Assembly (NCBI GenBank): GCA_016719575.1
Contig: JADJYV010000002.1
Span: 310,001 to 374,000 of the forward strand
DNA from: Pseudobdellovibrionaceae bacterium
GTDB lineage: Bacteria; Bdellovibrionota; Bdellovibrionia; Bdellovibrionales; Bdellovibrionaceae
Direction: 5' to 3'
Length of the DNA stretch: 64,000 bases
The position numbers were made by a program, and so were the translations under genes. Position 1 is the first letter of the stretch. Every line of letters starts with the position of its first letter. Shown piece after piece: positions 1 to 9,407 of this stretch. Under the pieces are notes generated by a model. The model worked only from the letters and a program-made list of their open reading frames with translations, ran no database searches and was not told where the DNA came from.

Positions 1-1024
1 GTAAGGCTTACGATGTTTTGCGAAAGCATAAAAATTTAGGAGATACTAAAACGCTTCATACACAATTGATTGTAAGCACGCACTCGAGTCATGTTGCACA
101 TGAAACCGAGTTTTCTAGTTTGAGATATTTTAGACGACTACCAGTTCTTGAAGCAAACCCTGTCCCAACGACTGCGGTAATAAACCTGTCCGAAGTCTTT
201 GGGGTGAGGATGAAACTGCAAAATTTGTAGCACGCTATTTAAAGGCAACTCACTGTGACCTATTTTTTGCAGATGCAGCCATCATGGTTGAGGGCCAAGC
301 AGAAAGAATGCTTATACCTCACTTCATAAGAAAGAATTTTGAAAAACTCAATAGATGCTATGTTTCCATTCTAGAGGTTGGCGGAAGCCATGCTCATCGC
401 CTTAAATCACTGATTGAACACCTTGGTCTTTTAACCCTTGTCATAACTGATATTGATTCTTCAGACGCAGATGGCAAAGCTGTTCCACCCGAAATAAATA
501 AAGAACAAGAAACAGGAAATGAAACATTAAAAACATGGCATCCAGTCAAATTAAAAATAGATGATCTTCTTGCCATTCCACCTGAACAAAAAATTAAAGA
601 GTATAAGGAAACGCCGCTATTTAGTATAAGAGTCGCGTATCAAATTCCAATAGTTATTCAACAAGGAGAAACTACATCAACGGCCTACTCCACCACATTT
701 GAAGATACTTTGATTATGGAAAACATTAAATACTTTAGTGAAATTGAAGATTCTGGAATATTCAAAAAAATTAAGAAAGCAATAAGAGATACAGAAAGTG
801 ATTTATGTAAGCTTAGTTCAAATTTCTTTACACTCATCCGTAGTTCAAACAAAGGCTCGTTCGCGCTCGATTTATTGTGGTTAGATAAGAAATCAACTCC
901 GTTGGATGGTCTGGTTGCTCCAAAGTACATTGCAGAGGGGCTTCTATGGCTTGAGCAAAAACTTACCGAAAATCAAAATAAAAATACAATTCCACAGAAA
1001 GCAAGAGTCACGAATGAGCAATGA
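1..1024 (+). CDS. gajA: Gabija-like GajA: OLD-family ATPase/TOPRIM nuclease, C-terminal part, frameshifted
   Basis: The gene is cut by the left window edge, so only the end of the ABC-type ATPase domain and the TOPRIM nuclease domain are seen. The ATPase part shows the switch/H-loop stretch QLIVSTHSSH near 60-95. TOPRIM residues follow: MVEGQAE (catalytic Glu) at about 284-305 and ITDIDSSDAD (acidic pair) near 445-475, then the FEDTLI segment typical of OLD nucleases near 700. The frame breaks in the G4 run at 201-204; one extra G would join VINLSEVFG to EDETAKFVARYL and restore one protein. Family knowledge: class 2 OLD nucleases beside a UvrD-like helicase form the Gabija anti-phage system, in which GajA cuts DNA when nucleotides are depleted. 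It overlaps gajB by 11 bases. The Gabija assignment is inferred from this pairing. Confidence 0.75.
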
Positions 1025-2890
1025 CACTAATATTGATGCTAGCGTTGATTCAACTATACAAAGCTGCCTAAACATCCAGGCCCCCCAAAGCTTTTTCCTA
1101 TTTGCAGGTGCGGGATCGGGAAAAACTCGATCTCTCATAGAGGCACTAAAAACTATTAAAGAAAAAGACGGGAGTAATTTAAAGCTAAATGGAAAGCAAA
1201 TAGCAATTATTACTTATACGACTGCTGCTCGTGATGAAATCAATAGAAGACTTGATTTTGATTACGCTTTCAGTGTTTCTACGATTCATAGTTTTATTTG
1301 GGATTTAATTCAAGGATACAACGTTGATATAAAAAAATGGCTTTCAACGAATCTTCAAGCGGAATGCCAAGAGTTGCAGACTGAAATTACGAAATCAAGA
1401 CAAGGTACAAAAACGAGAGCCGAAAAGGAAAAGAGCCTCGAATCAAAGCAAAAGAGAATTGGGAATCTAGCCAACATTAAAAAATTTATTTACAGCCCGA
1501 CAGGCGATAATCGAAGCAGGGACTCTTTAAATCATTCGGAAGTTATCAAAATTGGTGCATATTTTCTTGAGCACAAGCCCTTGATGCAAGAAATTTTAAT
1601 CAATAAGTACCCTATTGTACTTATCGATGAGAGCCAAGATACAAATAAACATCTTATGGAGGCCCTACTAGGCGTTCAAAGCAAATACTCTAGTCGTTTT
1701 GGGATGGGTTTGTTTGGTGATACTATGCAAAGAATCTATTCAGACGGCAAGATTGATCTTGGTCGGAACTTACCAGCAGACTGGAAAACTCCTGTTAAAA
1801 AAATGAACTATAGAAGTCCGAAAAGAGTCATTCAACTCATAAATAAAATTCGTGCTGCTGTTGATAATAATGAACAGCAGCCACGAAACGATGCTAGCGA
1901 AGGATATGTTCGGATGTTTATTGCAAATAGTAACTCCGGCGATAAATTTTCTGTTGAAAACTCAATGAGAAGTAAAATGGCAGCCGCTACTCAGGATTCC
2001 CTCTGGTTAGATGCAAAGAACGTGAAGACTTTGATATTAGAGCATCACATGGCGGCCAAGAGGATGAATTTTTTGAAATGTTTAATCCAATTTATCAGAT
2101 TGATGAATACAAAACTGGATTGCGTGACGGCTCACTTCCTTTTTTGAGGTTTTTTACATCACTTGTATGGCCAACTATCAATTTCAAAATGGAATCAAAC
2201 CAATTTTCTCTCGCTGCTCTAGTGAAATCGCATTCTCCACTCTTAAGCAAAGAATCAATTAAGTCTGCTGGAGAAAATCAAGTTAGATTACTTGAGGAGG
2301 CGAGCACTGCCGTAGATGCTTTATTGAAAGTATATGATTCCGACGTAAACATTAGCTTTCTTAAAATTTTAAGAGAAGTTAATAGAAGTGGCGTTTTTGA
2401 AATTCCAGATTCGTTAAAACCATTTATTGATGATAATCAAGATTCGCTTGATACAAGCGATGACGAAGAATCAACCTCATCTACATCTCGCTTGACCGCA
2501 ATTCGTAATTTTTTGGATGCTCCATTTAGGCAAGTCATAAATTATTCTAGCTACATTAGCAATGATGCTCCATTTGGGACTCATCAGGGCGTAAAAGGTT
2601 TGGAATTTCCTCGTGTTCTTGTGATTGCTGACGATGAAGAAGCTGGTGGGTTTCTTTTTAGTTATGAGAAACTTTTTGGCGCAAAAGAAAAAACATCTAC
2701 AGATATAAAAAATGAACAAGAAGGCAAAGAAACTGGCATCGATCGCACGAGACGGCTCTTTTATGTGACTTGTAGCCGTGCTAAAGAAGGACTCGGAATA
2801 CTCGCTTATTCAGGCAATCCTCTACAAGTAAAGGATTTTGCAATTCGCCAAGGTTGGTTTTTAGAAAATGAGATCGAGGTACTTCCATAA
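1014..2890 (+). CDS. gajB: Gabija-like GajB: UvrD/PcrA-like SF1 helicase, frameshifted
   Basis: This is an SF1A helicase, the expected partner of GajA. From the ATG at 1014 (chosen because it gives the ATG overlap with gajA) motifs run in order: Walker A AGAGSGKT at residues 31-38, DESQD (motif II) at 205-209, GDTMQRIY (motif III region) at 235-242, NYRS (motif IV) at 265-268, then HQGVKGLEFPRV (motif V) and LFYVTCSRAKEG (motif VI) near the end. The frame is lost at the T6 run 2069-2074, after EHHMAAKRMNF; one extra T continues it as FEMFNPIYQIDEY. Corrected length is about 625 residues, longer than the best-known GajB proteins (roughly 500), so this may be a variant. The final residues lie well after motif VI, as expected. 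Confidence 0.75.
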
Positions 2891-3024
2891 CCAAAAAAAT
2901 GGTCTTCAAATCTGCCCGCAGTGAAACTTTTTTTGAATTAAGTAAGAAAATGGCGAATCCAATATGCGACTGCTAAGATTGGAAAAAGTTTGAAAGGCAC
3001 TTCAAAAATAACTACGATTAATAT

Positions 3025-4517
3025 ATGCAAATACCAAAGCTTCTCAGTAAAACCCGCCTAATGCGTGGATATCAATGCCTTAGAAGCATTTATATGACGA
3101 TTCACAATAAAGAGCTTGAGCCTCCCGTCACGCCAGATTTGCAGGCCATTTTCGATCAGGGAAATATCGTCGGTGCAGAAGGTCGCAAAAAATATCCGCA
3201 TGGCGTTTTAGTTGATTTTCCTGCGTGGGATTTTTTTGGATCACTAAAGAAGACACGCGAACTGTTGAAGGAAGAAACCCAAGTTATCTTTGAAGCGGCT
3301 TTTGAGTACAAGGGCTGCTACGCTCGCGCAGACATTATAGTTTATTCCAAAGATACGAAACGCTGGTCGGTTTATGAGATAAAATCAACAACCAAAGTAA
3401 AAGACGAGCATCTCGATGACGTAGGCCTACAAGCATGGATTATGTCAAATGCAGGACTTCCTATTGAAAAAATCTGCATCATGCATCTAAACACCGGATG
3501 TCGATTTCCAAATTTAATAAGTCTTTTCACAGAAGTTGATGTCACTGAAGATCTTCGTAATCGACATATGTCCATAGCCCCCAGATTGACTGAGATTTTT
3601 AAAACAATTAAAGAAGATTCCGTTCCTGAGGTAGATATTGGCCCCCACTGTACGTCACCTAATGAGTGTCCATTCATCAAACATTGTTGGACTCAAAAGA
3701 AAATTCCAGATCTTAGCGTTTTTAATCTTCCAGGGATTAAGTCAAAAAAATGGGATTTATACGCTAAGGGTATTTTGACCTTAGATGATCCAAGACTTGC
3801 TGACCTGACTCCTGTTCAAAATAGAGTCGTTGAGGTCTTTAAAAGCAAAAAGCGATTCATCGATACTCATGGCATTAAAAAAGCAATGGACTCTTGGCAA
3901 TTTCCGTTAGTGTTTTTAGACTTTGAAACGATCAATCCGGCGATTCCACGTTATGACCAAACAAGTCCATACCAACAAGTTCCATTTCAATTCAGTGCAC
4001 ATATCTGGGACTCACCGGAGTCCGAATTGATTCATAAAGAATATTTACATACGGATATAAGTGATCCTCGTCCGAGATTAATACTGTCTCTATTGGAAGC
4101 GTGCAAAGGCAACGGTAGTATCGTTGCTTACTACTCATCTTTTGAGACTCAAAGAATATCAGAAATGGCCGAGTATTCGAAAGAACACAAAGGCGAACTA
4201 GAGTCTTTAGGTGATCGTTTTGTCGATCCACTTCCAATTTTTAGAGATTATGTTTATGACAGCGGCTTTGAAGGTTCGTTTAGTTTAAAAAAGGTAGCAC
4301 CATCTATTCTTGGTGATTCACAATCATATGATGGAATGCTGGTTGATAACGGGACAGCTGCACAGAGAGCATTTGAAGAAATAATAGCTACAGCAACAAA
4401 TTCCGATCGAAGGCAGGAGCTAATTTCAGCATCCTTGAGTACTGCCGTAAAGATACGATGGTAATGGTCGAACTTGTAAAATGGCTCTTCAAACAATTTG
4501 AATCTGAAGTGGGTTAA
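3025..4517 (+). CDS. DUF2779 protein: Cas4-like PD-(D/E)XK domain plus DnaQ-like exonuclease domain, frameshifted
   Basis: Two nuclease-like halves are visible. The N-terminal half is Cas4-like: a lone Cys18 (RGYQC), Asp of CYARADIIVY near 100, EIKST near 118, a Gln in GLQAW, and three cysteines in CTSPNECPFIKHC near 210-222 that with Cys18 could hold an Fe-S cluster. The C-terminal half is the DUF2779 RNase H-fold type, with LDFETINP (Exo I acidic pair) near 300 and AYYSSFETQRI. The current frame stops at 4464, but the next frame supplies LEYCRKDTMVMVELVKW (the Exo III-like Asp), ending at 4517. A missing base lies in about 4420-4436. Corrected length is about 497 residues. It lies 134 bases after gajB, same strand, so a defence role is inferred only from position. 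Confidence 0.7.
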
Positions 4518-4518
4518 T

Positions 4519-5334
4519 ATGAATTTGGTTGAGTATCACAAGAGCATAGGGCGAGAACTTTCGGACGTAAAAAATCGCTTCAGACTTTTACTGGGGGACC
4601 AATACAACCGTTTTGCTGATGGTAAACATAAAGAGTCCATACTGAAGACTGTATTACAGCGGCACCTACAAAAAAATATAAGTGCAAAAAATGGGTTCAT
4701 AAGATTTGATGACAATTCAATTTCCAGTGAGATCGATATTTTACTTTTCTCAAACGATAGACCGTTACTTTTTGAAAACTCTGATCTCGTCGTTTCAACA
4801 CCTCACGCTGTATTTGGTGGAATTGAAGTCAAAACCACTTTGACCAGCAGCAATTTAGCTGAATGTTTAGATAAGATTGCGAATAATTTAGAGAAAACTT
4901 CTGAACATTTAGAAAAAGCCTATTGGTCAGATTTATATACTACAATACAGTCACAAACGAGAGGCGTCTCTAGAAACTATCCTTGGTTTTCTTTATTTGC
5001 GTTCGATAGCGAGGCAACTGATGAGAATGTACTGAGCAAACTGAATGAGGCTGCCAACGGTAACTACAGAAGAGCAATACCTTGTTTATGCTTAGGGCCA
5101 GATAAATTTGTAAGATTTTGGTCCGAACATCGTAAATCAATCTCAGATACAAATCCTTTTACGGGTTGGAGAGTCTATGATTTAAAAGGTTTAGCTTTTT
5201 CATATTTTATTTCGAATATGATTTGGCAAGATCATGTTAATTCAGCAGAAACAAATCCTTGGTTCGCTCTAGAAAGTAAGGAAGTAAAGATGATCCACGA
5301 AATACCTTTTCGCAAGGAAACTTCTAATAAATAA
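4519..5334 (+). CDS. DUF6602-family PD-(D/E)XK nuclease-like protein
   Basis: A 271-residue protein starting with the ATG one base after the corrected stop of the DUF2779 gene, so the two are probably translationally coupled. The core is SSEIDILLF (Asp73) followed by FGGIEVKTTLTSS (Glu103, Lys105), the D-ExK pattern of PD-(D/E)XK nucleases. The general layout, a helical N-terminus with HKESILKTVLQRHL, then the nuclease core, then a helical region, fits the DUF6602 family, which is often found in defence islands. No function is established for the family as far as I know. A TTG seven codons earlier is in frame but would overlap the preceding gene. Confidence 0.6.
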   Translation: MNLVEYHKSIGRELSDVKNRFRLLLGDQYNRFADGKHKESILKTVLQRHLQKNISAKNGFIRFDDNSISSEIDILLFSNDRPLLFENSDLVVSTPHAVFGGIEVKTTLTSSNLAECLDKIANNLEKTSEHLEKAYWSDLYTTIQSQTRGVSRNYPWFSLFAFDSEATDENVLSKLNEAANGNYRRAIPCLCLGPDKFVRFWSEHRKSISDTNPFTGWRVYDLKGLAFSYFISNMIWQDHVNSAETNPWFALESKEVKMIHEIPFRKETSNK

Positions 5335-5423
5335 TAGACTTGTTTGATTACTACCTCCCAAGACTTTTGCGAAAGTAGCAATCGATTTTACAAATGCTCA
5401 ATACTTTTTAGTAATAGAGCAAT

Positions 5424-6460
5424 TTATTTTCCCCTAAAACCATTATAACCATCGGAAGAAAATTTCAAAAGCGACAATTCGTTTTCTAATGCGATTTTAG
5501 CAGTTTCTTTATCAGAATAAGTCCCAACAACAAAATGAACAAAATATCCTTTTTCGTTCAATGTAATCGCACAAAGTGCAAACGGCTTACTGCCACTACT
5601 GTCACAAAGAACCAAAATCGCGGGATGATTTTTGGTTTTGGCCACCATATTTACAATCAGTCGTGGACTAGAATCCCCGTAAGAAAACAATTCTCCAATC
5701 TTAATATTTTGAAAATATGAATCCAGCGCGCTAATTCCAAACTCATTCGGGCACATTGGAAAAAATGAACCGTGCCACATATATTGTCCACACATTGGCG
5801 TTTCCGCAAAATCAAGTCCGGGCTCACCCGCTAGCCCAGCCTCCCACTTATGTAAAGGCTTAAAAACTCTTTTATCAAACGCACCTCTTCGGTTCGTATA
5901 GCTCCCAGTTGGAATATTTTTAGAATTTGCCCAAATCGCCATTCGTAGTTTGCAGTTTTCTGCTTCTTCGTGGGTAACAGCCTTCATCCAAGACATATTT
6001 GGCGAAATATTCATACTGTTTAATATTGACGGGTTTGCTAAAAATGCTTCAACACTGCCACAAAGAAATTCGATTTTCTTTCTGGTAACTGGATTTTTGA
6101 GGGTATTTTCTAAACGAGTTAACCATCTCAAATTTTCAGGGCGGTTGTTTCTGCAGTTTGAATCTATATGATCGACCACGTACTTAGGATCTGGTGGATC
6201 ACCGTGAAATGCAGTGGCTACAATTCGATGCACTCTTACCCCCGCAGTGTGCAAATACGGGTTTGATTCGTTTGAGTTTCCCAAAGTCCATTTGTTATCA
6301 ACTGATCGAACCCTTTTTCTTTCTGGAGTATGGGTATGGCGAAGCACTGCTCCGTTATCGCGGACCGAATACAGTTCCCCTCAAATGAGCACTCTTTTTG
6401 AATTTTGTAGTCATCAAGGTTTATTGAAGTTTCAATTATGTCTTGGCTTTGAATTATCAT
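5424..6460 (-). CDS. HNH endonuclease domain protein, frameshifted
   Basis: The HNH core is seen as VVDHIDSNCRNNRPENLRWLT, and upstream HRIVATAFHG fits the phage/intron-type HNH_3 layout. The C-terminal 200 residues are not recognised. The upper part is in another frame: MIIQSQDIIETSINLDDYKI from 6460 runs to ECSFEG, then the frame is lost at the C4 run (G4 on the coding strand) at 6377-6380. One extra G gives ELYSVRDNGAVLRHTHT and rejoins the lower part. Corrected length is about 345 residues. Such proteins are commonly carried by phages and mobile elements. It is convergent with the nuclease cassette on its left. Confidence 0.6.
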
Positions 6461-6618
6461 AGATTATTTCTCGTTTCTGTTCAAAACTGCGAGAATTCAA
6501 ATTTCGATAAAAAAAGTCGAAACTAAAACCCGCAGTTTCGGTTTTAATAATTATTGTTGTTTCGTGACTAGATTACGAAAGTTAAAGTCACACATTGATT
6601 TTGCACTATCTGCTTTTT

Positions 6619-7185
6619 CTAGTTCTTAGAAAAGTAATTTGGATTCCAAAGACTGCTCTGCATTTTGAACCACTTAATCACACGTTGCAAACGTCCAAAC
6701 TTCGTTGGCTCGAATTGCTGCGTACTACTTTGTCCAAAATCTTCAAGCTGAAGATTTCGTTCTTCTTCAGTATTCAATTCAAGACGAATTTCAGTACTTC
6801 TCTGAATTTCGTAGTCGTAGGTTGCAGTACAAATTGAGGTGAGCGTTCCTATATGGCCAAGCTCTGTCTGTTTATACTCATTAAAGATAACCTTTTTGGT
6901 TCTTTCGATATTTGAAAAGAAGTCCGAAAATTCGCCAGCAGTTTGTAACTTAAACGCCGGAGGCAATTCTTTGCTGGGAGTTTGTTCCTTCTTTTCTGAT
7001 ACATTTGTTTGAGTTTTTTCATTTGAAGCCAAGGCTGAAGCTGTATTCCAATCATTGAATCCAAACACCTTCGCCATCACTTCTAATGCATGATCATGCG
7101 GTAATTCGATATTATGCTTTTCTTTTAAGACTTGTCGCAGATGTTTTGTGCGTTCTTTTATTTGTTCTCTGGACGGCTCTTTCAT
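6619..7185 (-). CDS. Glyoxalase_8-domain (N-terminal) protein of unknown function
   Basis: A 188-residue protein. The first 55 residues, LRQVLKEKHNIELPHDHALEVMAK then FGFNDWNTASAL, match the short helical domain seen at the N-terminus of Glyoxalase_8 proteins and of several plasmid or mobile-element proteins. A charged linker rich in Lys, Glu and Thr follows (residues 55-75). The remainder is polar, contains YDYEIQRSTEIRLEL, and is not recognised. A shine-dalgarno-like AGGGAGT lies just before the ATG at 7185. It sits among accessory genes and its role is unknown. Confidence 0.55.
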   Translation of the reverse strand: MKEPSREQIKERTKHLRQVLKEKHNIELPHDHALEVMAKVFGFNDWNTASALASNEKTQTNVSEKKEQTPSKELPPAFKLQTAGEFSDFFSNIERTKKVIFNEYKQTELGHIGTLTSICTATYDYEIQRSTEIRLELNTEEERNLQLEDFGQSSTQQFEPTKFGRLQRVIKWFKMQSSLWNPNYFSKN

Positions 7186-7393
7186 AGATACTCCCTTTTT
7201 AAAATCGGACTTTTTGTTCTCTTGATCGCCTTAAAGACAGTCCTTAAAAAGTTTGTAAAAAAAACCTTTTATGAATTGTAGAAAAATTCACCGTAGCATT
7301 TCAGCCGCGATCGGCAGGCTTTTCTAGGCCCTTGAAAAATAAATAGCAAAATTGTTAGCCGTAGGTCAATTTAATTCTGTTTGAGGAAAAATC

Positions 7394-7840
7394 TTAAGAT
7401 TCTCCCTCTATAAATTGATCGACATCATGCGCCCAATAATAATTAGACCCATTGTCAAAACTAATAACATTACCTTCTTCTGATACAGCTGATTCGTAAT
7501 CAGCCAGAGCACATTGCCAAGAAACCGGATCTTGTTCTTTCAAAATTGTCACTGTATCGAACTCACACCAACCAACTATGGTAGTTTCAGGATAGCATTC
7601 GCGAACCGATTGCTCGAAAGCTTCTTCAAGATCGACAGGCTCAAGTGCAGTTTCAAGTATGTGTTTTACAACCCACTCCGTGCTATATTCACAACCTACA
7701 CCATCGACAAGTCTCATCAAATCATCAGAATGACATTTCGAACAAGTTCCAGTCGGAGCTACTTCGTAGCAGTGATAGCAAAATGGTTTTGATTTTTTAA
7801 ATGCTATTTCAGTCAGTTTTTTATAAATTTCAGAATTCAT
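7394..7840 (-). CDS. mobile-element-associated zinc-ribbon protein
   Basis: A soluble 148-residue protein. The N-terminal part carries a CXXC/CXXC knuckle, FCYHCYEVAPTGTCSKCHSD (residues 20-39), which should bind zinc. The rest is acidic, with VDLEEAFEQSVRECYPETT and DPVSWQCALADYES and an FDNGSNYYW stretch near the end. I recall the same arrangement in conserved hypothetical proteins of proteobacterial plasmids and integrative elements, but no function is established. A GGGAGAT ribosome-binding site lies immediately upstream of the ATG at 7840. Confidence 0.6.
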   Translation of the reverse strand: MNSEIYKKLTEIAFKKSKPFCYHCYEVAPTGTCSKCHSDDLMRLVDGVGCEYSTEWVVKHILETALEPVDLEEAFEQSVRECYPETTIVGWCEFDTVTILKEQDPVSWQCALADYESAVSEEGNVISFDNGSNYYWAHDVDQFIEGES

Positions 7841-7841
7841 A

Positions 7842-8100
7842 TTATCTCCCTGTTCGGTTGTTTCCTTTTGATTGAGGCTTCCTTCGCCAGAAGTTCAGGA
7901 AGCCGAGGAGGAAACAAAGAGAGCGTAGCCATAAAACTCGGACCGACGGCCGTATGGCACAAGTTCCATGACAAACTTGTTTGGCGTGGTGGCTTGTAGG
8001 AGGTCCGAAAAAGTTTTTTGGCAGAGCGAACGGCAAAAAAAAGGGAGTCTTGAACCTCAAATCCAAAACTCCCTTAATGATTTTAAAAAGTCTATTCCAG
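7842..8100. other. structured non-coding region with several inverted repeats
   Basis: No convincing gene. Three hairpin-forming repeats are visible: GGCTTCC/GGAAGCC at 7876-7904, ACAAGTT/AACTTGT at 7959-7980 with an 8-base spacer, and the terminator-like stem at 8041-8075. A 74-codon frame on the minus strand lacks a ribosome-binding site and has a low-complexity, Phe/Pro/Arg-rich product. It may hold an untranslated leader, a small RNA, or a transfer-type origin; the sequence does not decide. Confidence 0.35.
8035..8075 (-). terminator. intrinsic terminator after the small exported protein gene
   Basis: On the minus strand an 8-bp perfect stem (AAGGGAGT/ACTCCCTT, 8041-8048 with 8068-8075, 19-base loop) is followed directly by a run of eight T. 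It would end transcription coming from the 8101-8939 genes. Confidence 0.75.
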
Positions 8101-8289
8101 CTATCGAAAACGCTTAGCCTCTTCTGGAAATATCGAAATCGGTTTCCAATCTATATGGGTTACCTTGCGGGATGCTTTTTGAATTTGGGCCCAACACTCA
8201 CGAGATGAGCAGTCTTCCATTTTTGAGAAGCTGATTCCTAAATCCAATAATGCTGCTGCGATAATAAGTTTGATAAGTATGTTATACAT
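8101..8289 (-). CDS. small exported or membrane-anchored protein (62 aa)
   Basis: A hydrophobic N-terminus (YNILIKLIIAAALLDLGISF) is followed by a short polar tail with two Cys (DCSSREC) and a basic end. It has a strong AGGAGG ribosome-binding site 5-6 bases before the ATG at 8289, eight bases after the regulator gene at 8298, and an intrinsic terminator downstream, which together make it a credible real gene co-transcribed with that regulator. The two Cys could form a disulphide outside the cytoplasm. No homologue recognised. Confidence 0.55.
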   Translation of the reverse strand: MYNILIKLIIAAALLDLGISFSKMEDCSSRECWAQIQKASRKVTHIDWKPISIFPEEAKRFR

Positions 8290-8297
8290 AGATCCTC

Positions 8298-8939
8298 CTA
8301 TCTTTTGGTTAAAGTTTTAATCATGGTTAAAATAGTATGCAGTGCTTGATCATCCAGCAGTTCAAGCAGACTATTGATTTCCGAAATTACTTCATCAGCT
8401 ATGATGTCGGCGCGAACAATTTTGTCAAAGTCTTGCCGCTTATATCCAAGTGAGCGTAAAATAAGATCTATTTTATTTTCCGTTAGATCCGTTCGCCCTG
8501 CTTCGATAAGACCAAATGCGCATTCTTTGAATCCACAAATTTCGGAAGCTTTGTATTGGGAAATATTTCGTCGTTTTCGCAAAACACGAATAGCTCGAAC
8601 TTCTTTTGTGACAAGTTTATAAAGGTTGCGCCTTGGTTTTCTGGATAGAGTTCGTTCCTGATTGTAGGCATCAATTTGAGCCAGGGCTTTTTCTGGTGAA
8701 TCTTTGAATCTTAAAAATTCAGGCCAAGTCATACCCATGTTTTCAATTAGCCGTTTGAGTCTGTCTTCAGTGTAGTTGCATCGACCATTTTCAAGCTGCT
8801 CCAATGCTCTGATGGAGCAGGAACACCGTTCAGCGGCCTGACGACGGTTTAATCCCAAAGATAGCCTTGCGGCCTTAAAAGCAACCAGGGTCTTCGTGAT
8901 ATTTTTGATGGATGACCGTTTAAGTGGATCTTCTTGCAT
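8298..8939 (-). CDS. transcriptional regulator with two tandem XRE-type HTH domains
   Basis: A 213-residue protein with two copies of a Cro/C1-type helix-turn-helix. The first is at about residues 15-70 (FKAARLSLGLNRRQAAER, then RALEQLENGR), the second at about 108-165 (IRVLRKRRNISQYKASEI, then GLIEAGRTDLTENKI). The C-terminal 40 residues form a Leu-rich helix that could dimerise. A GGAGAGT ribosome-binding site precedes the ATG at 8939. Tandem XRE domains in one chain are unusual and suggest binding to paired half-sites. It is the last protein gene before the tRNA-Cys, so it may control island genes; that is inference. Confidence 0.7.
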   Translation of the reverse strand: MQEDPLKRSSIKNITKTLVAFKAARLSLGLNRRQAAERCSCSIRALEQLENGRCNYTEDRLKRLIENMGMTWPEFLRFKDSPEKALAQIDAYNQERTLSRKPRRNLYKLVTKEVRAIRVLRKRRNISQYKASEICGFKECAFGLIEAGRTDLTENKIDLILRSLGYKRQDFDKIVRADIIADEVISEINSLLELLDDQALHTILTMIKTLTKR

Positions 8940-9281
8940 TGGACTCTCCTTTCAAGAGTTGATTACAAGAAGCAGTTTGTTTTTTATAAAAATCAGGAAG
9001 TGGATCTACAGCGAGCTGGCTAAAAATAGTATTTTTGCCAGCGACCTAGTACGAATGAAGTTAGATACTTAGGTGCTCATCCTGCTATTTGTGATAGCGA
9101 AAAATAACACAAGTACCAAAAGCCAAACGCAAGCCATCCATAAGCCAATTCGAGGCTGTGAACGGCTGTTCTAGGCAGGTTTCAAAAGCGAAGATTTGCC
9201 CCTTTTGATCTCTCTAAGGCTTTAATTTGTTTTTAGTTTTTTATATTTTTTCAAGAAACCCAAACTTCCAGGCCGGAAAAT
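8940..9281. other. gene-free stretch between regulator and tRNA-Cys, with a long palindrome
   Basis: I see no gene. A near-perfect palindrome lies at 9015-9042: GCTGGC, a bulged T, AAAAATA, a central G, TATTTTT, GCCAGC. It sits about 75-100 bases upstream of the regulator start and could be its operator or part of an attachment site. A second feature is an A/T-rich stretch before the tRNA 3' end. Confidence 0.35.
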
Positions 9282-9355
9282 TGGAGGTGATGGAGGGAGT
9301 CGCACCCCCGTACACGCTTTTGCAGAGCGCTGCCTAACTCCTCGGCCACATCACC
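9282..9355 (-). tRNA. tRNA-Cys (anticodon GCA)
   Basis: A 74-base cloverleaf on the minus strand with CCA encoded. The acceptor stem GGTGATG pairs with CATCACC, the D-stem is GCC/GGC, and the anticodon stem GCGCT/AGCGT carries the loop CTGCAAA (anticodon GCA). The T-stem is GGGGG/CCCTC, and U73 is the discriminator used by cysteinyl-tRNA synthetase. The T-loop reads TGCGACT, with G where U55 is usual. Its 3' end faces the accessory island, as expected of a tRNA gene used as an integration site. Confidence 0.92.
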
Positions 9356-9407
9356 AGGCGGGAATAAAACTGCAGACAAATTAATATTTTCAGCCAAATG
9401 AGTCAAC

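Noticed and set aside
906..1013. Upstream start for gajB
   Set aside because: It lies deep inside gajA; the ATG at 1014 gives a normal short overlap and the right N-terminus for the helicase.
7842..8066. Minus-strand 74-codon frame
   Set aside because: No ribosome-binding site, low-complexity Phe/Pro/Arg product, overlaps a terminator and hairpins.
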